Source: Eustoma russellianum (taxonomy: Eukaryota > Streptophyta > Magnoliopsida > Gentianales > Gentianaceae). Taken from it: DNA of 64,000 bases. Shown piece after piece: positions 58,985-64,000 of the stretch; positions within the stretch are counted from its first letter, which is position 1, and every line of letters begins with the position of its first letter. The notes beneath the pieces were generated by a model. That model did no database searches, had not been told where the DNA came from, and saw only the letters and a program-made list of their open reading frames with translations. The position numbers and the translations under genes were made by a program. The stretch spans positions 6,249,726 to 6,313,725 of the forward strand of contig AP025062.1 in the NCBI GenBank assembly GCA_036186865.1, written 5' to 3'.

Positions 58985-59066
58985 GGACCTGTGAAGGATT
59001 GAACAATCGATGTCATGACCGACACATTCACAGCAACTTAAGAATGCGTAAGATAAGTAGCTTTGA
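58985..59066 (+). pseudogene. Decayed duplicate of exon 3 of the membrane-protein gene
   Basis: A conserved CAG acceptor is followed by sequence matching 49124-49207, including ACAATCGATGTCATGAC. The codon for Trp in DLKDWTIDV is TGA here and further stops follow. No copies of exons 1 or 2 are seen nearby, so the duplicate never formed, or no longer forms, a gene. Confidence 0.75.
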
Positions 59067-59550
59067 TGGAGGGAAGACTTTTTGGATTTGTCTAGTACTT
59101 TCTTTGACGTCATGGTAAAAGACTTTTACCTACCAAATCAGATAAGAGCTTACAGTTTCATGTTCTATTTTACTCTCCGATGGTTCTTTTCACCCTTCTG
59201 TACTACTACGTTATAGATCATCCAAGAGTATTTAGCGTTGCAAGGGCAGCAGTGAGAGGCGAACTATACATCATTTGGGTTCGACCCATCGGTGAAAAAA
59301 TAAGGCAGAATAGGTCGTTTGGGAACGTTACCAAGACTAACTAATAAAGGGTCTAGAGTCGGAAATGAACTTAAAAACCAATTGCCAATTTTGTGTTTGG
59401 GTCTCAAAAGCTTTTGGTCAGGTAATTCACTTGTGCAGGACAAATTCAACTCATATCATGTTTAATGTGAAGAGAGGCATTTAGCCTGACCTTCAATTTT
59501 TCTTTTTCTTTTTCTTTTTGGGGTTTAAGAATCACTTTCAGCTGCACAAG

Positions 59551-59720
59551 GAGGGCGAGCCTTGGAGTAACTGGTAAGGTTGTTGTTTTGTGACTTTGAG
59601 GTCACGAATTCGAACCGCGAAAATAGCTTCTTGCACAAAGACTACGTACATCAGATCGCGAAGCCATCCGACCCCTCCCCAAACCCTACACTAAAGCGAG
59701 AGACTACTGTCAGGAACGCC
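59551..59720 (+). mobile_element. SINE family S1 with perfect TSD
   Basis: 170 bp flanked by a perfect 16-bp duplication, CTTTCAGCTGCACAAG, at 59535-59550 and 59721-59736. The tRNA-like head has TTGGAGTAACTGGTAAGG (A box) and GAATTCGAACCGCG (B box), followed by GCACAAAGACTACGTACATC and GATCGCGAAGCCATCCGACC. The best-defined copy of this family in the window. Confidence 0.9.
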
Positions 59721-59960
59721 CTTTCAGCTGCACAAGACGTGTTTAGTCTGCTGAAACTGCCCAAGAAATGCCTGTTTAACCAAACACTGCAATCCTTAGG
59801 TTTCAAATGCAGTTTCTACTCAGTGAAGAACTGAGGATACGGGGCTTGCAAGTGCCTAGGATCAAAGATAGTACTTTTCATGATTGTTCTGAATCTGTTT
59901 AAAGTTTCTGTTTCTTCTTCCACAGATTTCCCAGTGGATTTTGATTGGGTTTCATCGTGT

Positions 59961-60489
59961 AGCAAACTTGGAAAAAAAATTTACATGACTCGTGTAAACT
60001 TATATATTTGTTTTAAAAAAAATAAAAAAAAATTACCAGTTTGTCATACAAAACAATTATTTTTCAAAGCACTGGACTCAGGTGGGAGATTCCATACTTG
60101 CACAATTCTGGGGAGTAATTTTGCCTGTATAAAAATGGTTTGGACAATTTTATCTAAAGATGAAAGGAGCTAATAGTTTTCAATCGTACCACACTTATTA
60201 TTTGTTTTCCATACCACATCGCACCAGGTTCGCCTTGCTTTGTCCTCGCTCCCTGGCATATTCATGCAGAAAGTAGACTCGTTTTCCTTCTAATTGAAAC
60301 TATAAGTAAAAGATTCTTTTTATATAAACATATCAATAAGTAGTAAAACATTTAATTCAATAAATTTTTTAGTTAATCTAATATCAATCTCGAATTTTGA
60401 ATCACGAAGTATATGATTCTCTTCCAAATAAGACGACGAAAAATTTGTGCACACTTCAACTCCCAAGAGTGCTGGCAAGTCGTAACACA
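59961..60489. other. Intergenic, AT-rich; no feature recognised
   Basis: Poly(A)-rich patches at about 60010-60035 and no coding or repeat assignment. Confidence 0.4.
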
Positions 60490-60735
60490 GTCCTGCATAT
60501 ATTTGTGCATATAAACAGTTGTAGCTGTTTTAATATCGAAACTTTCTATTTATGCTTACTAAATTCCTTCACTAGCACACCATATTTATATTATTGTGCC
60601 ATCTATACATGTATGTATAGAGTCGGGAGTCTCACTGGAAGCAAACTCTCTATGCTTTGGGATGGAGGTGTCTTACCTCTACAGACCCTAGCAATAGCTT
60701 TTGTTTCCGTTGTAATATAACTGGGTATGGTGGTT
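60490..60735 (+). mobile_element. RTE-type LINE 3' tail (copy E)
   Basis: Shares with copy A the blocks GAGCT(G)TTTTAATATCG, TTCACTA(A)CACA, CATATTATTGTG and GGTCTCA(C)TGGAAGCAAA, and ends GTTGTAATATAACTGGGTAT with a GGTGGTTGTTGTA tail. No coding sequence left. Confidence 0.7.
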
Positions 60736-61100
60736 GTTGTAATTTCAGACCAGTTTTGCTCTATCAGTATCTGTTTTAGACACAGTAGTTGATCATATTT
60801 CGTGAACAACATAGGTTTCCACGATCCCAAGCACTTAAACAGAAAAAACTCACTCCTGAACCATCTCAACCAACCATCCATCACAATTGATAGCATAATC
60901 AAGATGATATAAGAAATCTGAATTTGCAATCAGGAATTGTCAAAGAAAAACCATCCCAAGAGCTACGTTCTAGTTCCAGAATGATGTCTTCAAATGACGA
61001 CCAAAACGACATCTAAAGAGTGAGGTTTTCCTGCTTAGTTCAACAAATCCATGCAATGACTACAGGACTTCCTGTTAATGTTAAAAGGCACTGGATTTGC

Positions 61101-61228
61101 TCATCGTTTCTTCCTCCCACTCTTTCCAGACTTGGACGGACCGGCAGCGCTGGTAGACACAGGTTCTTGCTTCCTCCTACCCGGATGTCTCGGTACCAAC
61201 TCAGCAACCTGGATCATCAGTTGTTTCC
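61101..61228 (-). CDS. Last exon of an unidentified minus-strand gene
   Basis: On the minus strand a TTGCAG acceptor precedes an exon that completes a split codon and encodes KQLMIQVAELVPRHPGRRKQ, then a Ser/Ala/Pro-rich stretch and the basic end KSGKSGRKKR before TGA at 61101-61103. The basic tail resembles a nuclear localisation signal. Its start phase (two nucleotides) fits the end phase of the exon at 63920-64000, so the two may be joined. I do not recognise the protein. Confidence 0.6.
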
Positions 61229-61636
61229 CTGCAAGGCAAAATATGATTACAAAGGAACAGCCTAAATTTAAGAACATCTGGCATTTATAGAATCAGCATG
61301 CAGTCTGGTTTCTTTAAGTTCTATCTTCTATTTTCACCAAACGCTATTTCTGTAATCGCTATCCCTTCATGTAATCATGTCACCTGACAGTTTTCAACAA
61401 GGCTCACTTTTTCTTTAGTATGAGAGACTGGGCAAAAGAGCAGAAATTGGAATTACGCTAATGTTACTAGGAGTTATAAAAGATGAACTACTGCAAGTAT
61501 GGTCACTTAGACACAAACATGATCTCTTTGATACTGATAAGACACGAGTGAACTTAATGGCATTTTAGAATTAGGGGAGTTGGAAGCCAAAAGTCAAAAC
61601 ATAAACAAGTGCCCTTGGCTGTTTCAGCAATTAAAC

Positions 61637-61687
61637 AACAACAACAACATTACCCCATTGTCTTAGAGTCTCCCGCCTATGGCGGGG
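61637..61687 (-). mobile_element. TTG-tailed retroposon R1, copy 5, 51-bp stub with TSD
   Basis: Only the terminal 51 bp of R1 (tail AACAACAACAACATTACC on the reverse strand through TCCCGCCTATGGCGGGG). It is flanked by TGTTTCAGCAATTAAAC (61620-61636) and TGTTTCAACAATTAAAC (61688-61704), a 17-bp duplication with one mismatch. A severely 5'-truncated target-primed insertion. Confidence 0.85.
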
Positions 61688-61739
61688 TGTTTCAACAATT
61701 AAACACAAAGTGGAAATTTAGAAAAACTTGCTGCATCTC

Positions 61740-63730
61740 AGCAGCCAAATTTCCCCATGCGCATTAACATATCCATTTTCAGGAAACCTTGCAGAATTCG
61801 ATCTTTTTAATCATACTACTGGCACAATTATGAGACCATAAAGACACAGTATGACTAGTACTACATCCACAAGAAACAGAAAGGAAAGCAGGTTTCTAGT
61901 TCGTTTCTGACGGCATCAGCAAACCAAGGACCATGAAAAACATAGACATGCTAATCCTGTGTGAAGATAATATGTGGTGTGATATGTGTAACCTGACTAA
62001 TATGTGGAATAACTTCTAACTTATTGTTCTGTCATAAATATCTACCATATCACAGAACCGGGAAATATGAACTAGCCTATGCAGTCTGTTCTTTCATATG
62101 TCAAGTTAACAAGAAAATAATCAGAATGATAAGCAGAAAACAATTTCTAGGCTTCATTGCATTTCCCCACAAGCTTATTTGTAGAGAAGAATATTTAGAC
62201 AACTACAACTATCCGAAATTGAATTGATCAAACAGCCTAAAGATCTTTCAATTCTGCTATATTATGGCAAGACTCACAACTTCCTTCCAGGTCATCCCCC
62301 CACAATTATTTACCTTATATCTTCTGTATCCATATATCTAAATGTATATACAATCCATGTATTTAAGGGAACCAGAACACTTACATAGCATGTGAACAAA
62401 AGTTGCAATGCGAGCTTTCTAATGCTTTAACAGTTGGCCAACAAAAACTAGTCAAACCCGAAATTTTCCATGCAATACCATAAACTACTATCACCTAGTT
62501 TGACTAACAAGCTCGTCATCAAGATTATAATCATATGAATAATAATGAAACAGAGGAAGAAACAGAATTGGAAATATTAATTCAGATCACAATAACACAT
62601 CCATCATGATTTTAAAGGATTTCCAGCCATTAATACTGACCACGTTAGAAAATGATAAGGACATCCTTTCAGAGAAGACATCTTGACTGTCGAACAGAAT
62701 GAACGCATTAATAATACAATCTTGTTAAGGATCAATAGAAACAAAACTAAGAGGATTTCAATATGACTGAAATAGTCGTATCTGTTCGCTCTCTTAAAAA
62801 GGAGCCCTGTTACCTTTGGTACTTTTGCCAAATTCCTAGTTTATCTGTAAGCTCACTGCTATGCATGGTAACGTATCAATTATAGAAAAGCTCACTCAAT
62901 CTTCACAGAATATCTTCATGTACATTAACATATCAATGTAACATTAACAAACACTACGATTTTCTTTATCATAATAGTGGCACATTATGGCACTATACAG
63001 ACATAGTATGGACTGCACATCCACAACAAACAAAGGAAAGCAAGTTCCCAATTTGTTCTCATTCACCATCAGCAAATATAGAAATGTAAAAGTTAAAGAT
63101 AGGGTTGTCCTTGGTCTCATCAGCAACCTAGAATTGTATACAGAAAGAGTTATCTAATACGCAGATATATGTGATATGTTATGTGTAACCTGACAATTTA
63201 TTGAAACCATTATCATAAAAAAAATGGCATAAATATACTCCTGAAAGATAAGCGCATAACCTATAACTAATTATTCTCTCAAAAAACTCCACCATACCCC
63301 ACGATCAGTGAAATCTGAGCTAGCATCTGACAGCTGCTCTTTAATATGTCAAGTTTACAAGAAAGTAATCAGACAGATAAGCAGACTACAAGCTCCAACT
63401 TTATTGAATTCCCCCCACAGGCTTACTTATAGAAAGGAGGATTTAGAAAACTATGTCTTTGTAATTTTGACTTAAAAAAATAGATTTAAGATCTTCCAAA
63501 TTCCACTCTTCTATGGCAAGACACAGAGCTGTATTTCAGGTCCCCCACCCACCCCCACCCAAAAAGAAAGGTTGCCTTACAAGTTATGTATCCCACTAAC
63601 ATAAGTGTGTCCAACACTTACATAGCAACCAGAAAAAGTTGCCCTACAAAATTTCTACTGCTTTAACAGTTGGCTAATAAAAAAAGTTGAAACCCAGAAT
63701 TTCCATGCAATAACATGAGCCACTTGTTTT
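61740..63730. repeat. Diverged tandem duplication within an intron
   Basis: About 740 bp at 61740-62480 and about 850 bp at 62880-63730 share blocks in the same order: ACATATC, ACACAGTATG/ACATAGTATG, ACATCCACAA, ATATGTGTAACCTGAC, CATATGTCAAGTT...AACAAGAAA and GCTTTAACAGTTGGC. Many substitutions and indels separate them. No function seen. Confidence 0.65.
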
Positions 63731-63919
63731 ATATTGTTAATTTTTGACACAGAACCCCGACTAGTACGAAGTGCAGAATGAAAACAGCAAAAATGATAGA
63801 ACTGCTCTAACCAATACAATGATTATCTCCATTGCCTTTTGCATTTCTGTCCCTCCTCAAACATTCCCCTGAACTAATCAAAGCTCCAATTGCAACTGTA
63901 CATTTCTTTGCATTCATAC

Positions 63920-64000
63920 CTTCCTTCTGCATCGAAATGATTCTCAACTCTTGAATCTGCAGTTCAACCTGTCCCTCCAAAAGTTCACATTCCCACGGCA
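63920..64000 (-). CDS. Internal exon of the unidentified minus-strand gene (continues past the window)
   Basis: Open frame on the minus strand ending at a consensus donor AAG|GTATGA: ECELLEGQVELQIQELRII followed by SMQKE, heptad-like and probably coiled coil. It ends one nucleotide into a codon, matching the two nucleotides supplied by the exon at 61101-61228. The 5' part of the gene is outside the window. Confidence 0.5.

Larger units (their letters stand above)
58558..59960 (+). repeat. Segmental duplication, copy 2, right part
   Basis: Diverged duplicate of 48515-49690, with MITE M3 and a SINE added and R1 lacking. It contains the decayed exon 3 copy at 58985-59066. Confidence 0.75.

Overview
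This window is nuclear DNA from a flowering plant, most likely a eudicot. The evidence is spliced genes with plant-type introns, plant Ty1/copia and L1-type (DUF4283/zinc-knuckle) retrotransposons, RTE LINEs, tRNA-derived SINEs, a Stowaway MITE and Pack-MULEs. I cannot name the species. Host genes are sparse and transposable elements (TEs) fill most of the window, often nested.

Layout. 1-7.1 kb: the RNase H tail of a LINE, two SINEs, a foldback element, a G-box-bearing MITE, and an intact five-exon eIF5A gene (minus strand). 7.4-16.6 kb: RTE LINE copies, a decayed plant-mobile-domain gene between repeat-rich flanks, a SINE, a Stowaway MITE and a tail-to-tail pair of a TTG-tailed retroposon. 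17.3-27.8 kb: a BUB3.3-like WD40 spindle-checkpoint gene (minus strand, nine ancestral exons). A 6.9-kb copia element is inserted inside its second coding exon and a premature stop lies in exon 3, so it is a pseudogene. 27.9-35.2 kb: a G-box MITE just upstream of the BUB3.3 start, then a Pack-MULE carrying a fragment resembling a COP1-interacting-protein-7 relative. That Pack-MULE was later hit by a complete L1 LINE with a perfect 17-bp target-site duplication (TSD).

36.3-49.2 kb: a three-exon gene for a small predicted membrane protein. Its 11.6-kb second intron holds an L1 LINE, and that LINE is interrupted by a copia element with identical 371-bp LTRs that lacks most of gag. 50-55.5 kb: a third L1 LINE with an RNase H domain. 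56.6-60 kb: a diverged duplicate of the membrane-protein gene's intron 2/exon 3 region. This copy has its own TE set, including a Pack-MULE with a perfect 10-bp TSD that captured the first-exon N-terminus of a JAM-type bHLH transcription factor. 60.5-64 kb: an RTE tail, a tiny retroposon, and the 3' exons of an unidentified minus-strand gene whose intron contains a diverged tandem duplication.

The genes form no operon or pathway. The biological interest is genome evolution: one conserved gene destroyed by a retrotransposon, two gene-fragment captures by one MULE family, and a nested insertion history that can be ordered from target-site duplications. Splice sites, TSDs and LTR ends were read by eye. 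Family names rest on recognised motifs, not on database searches.
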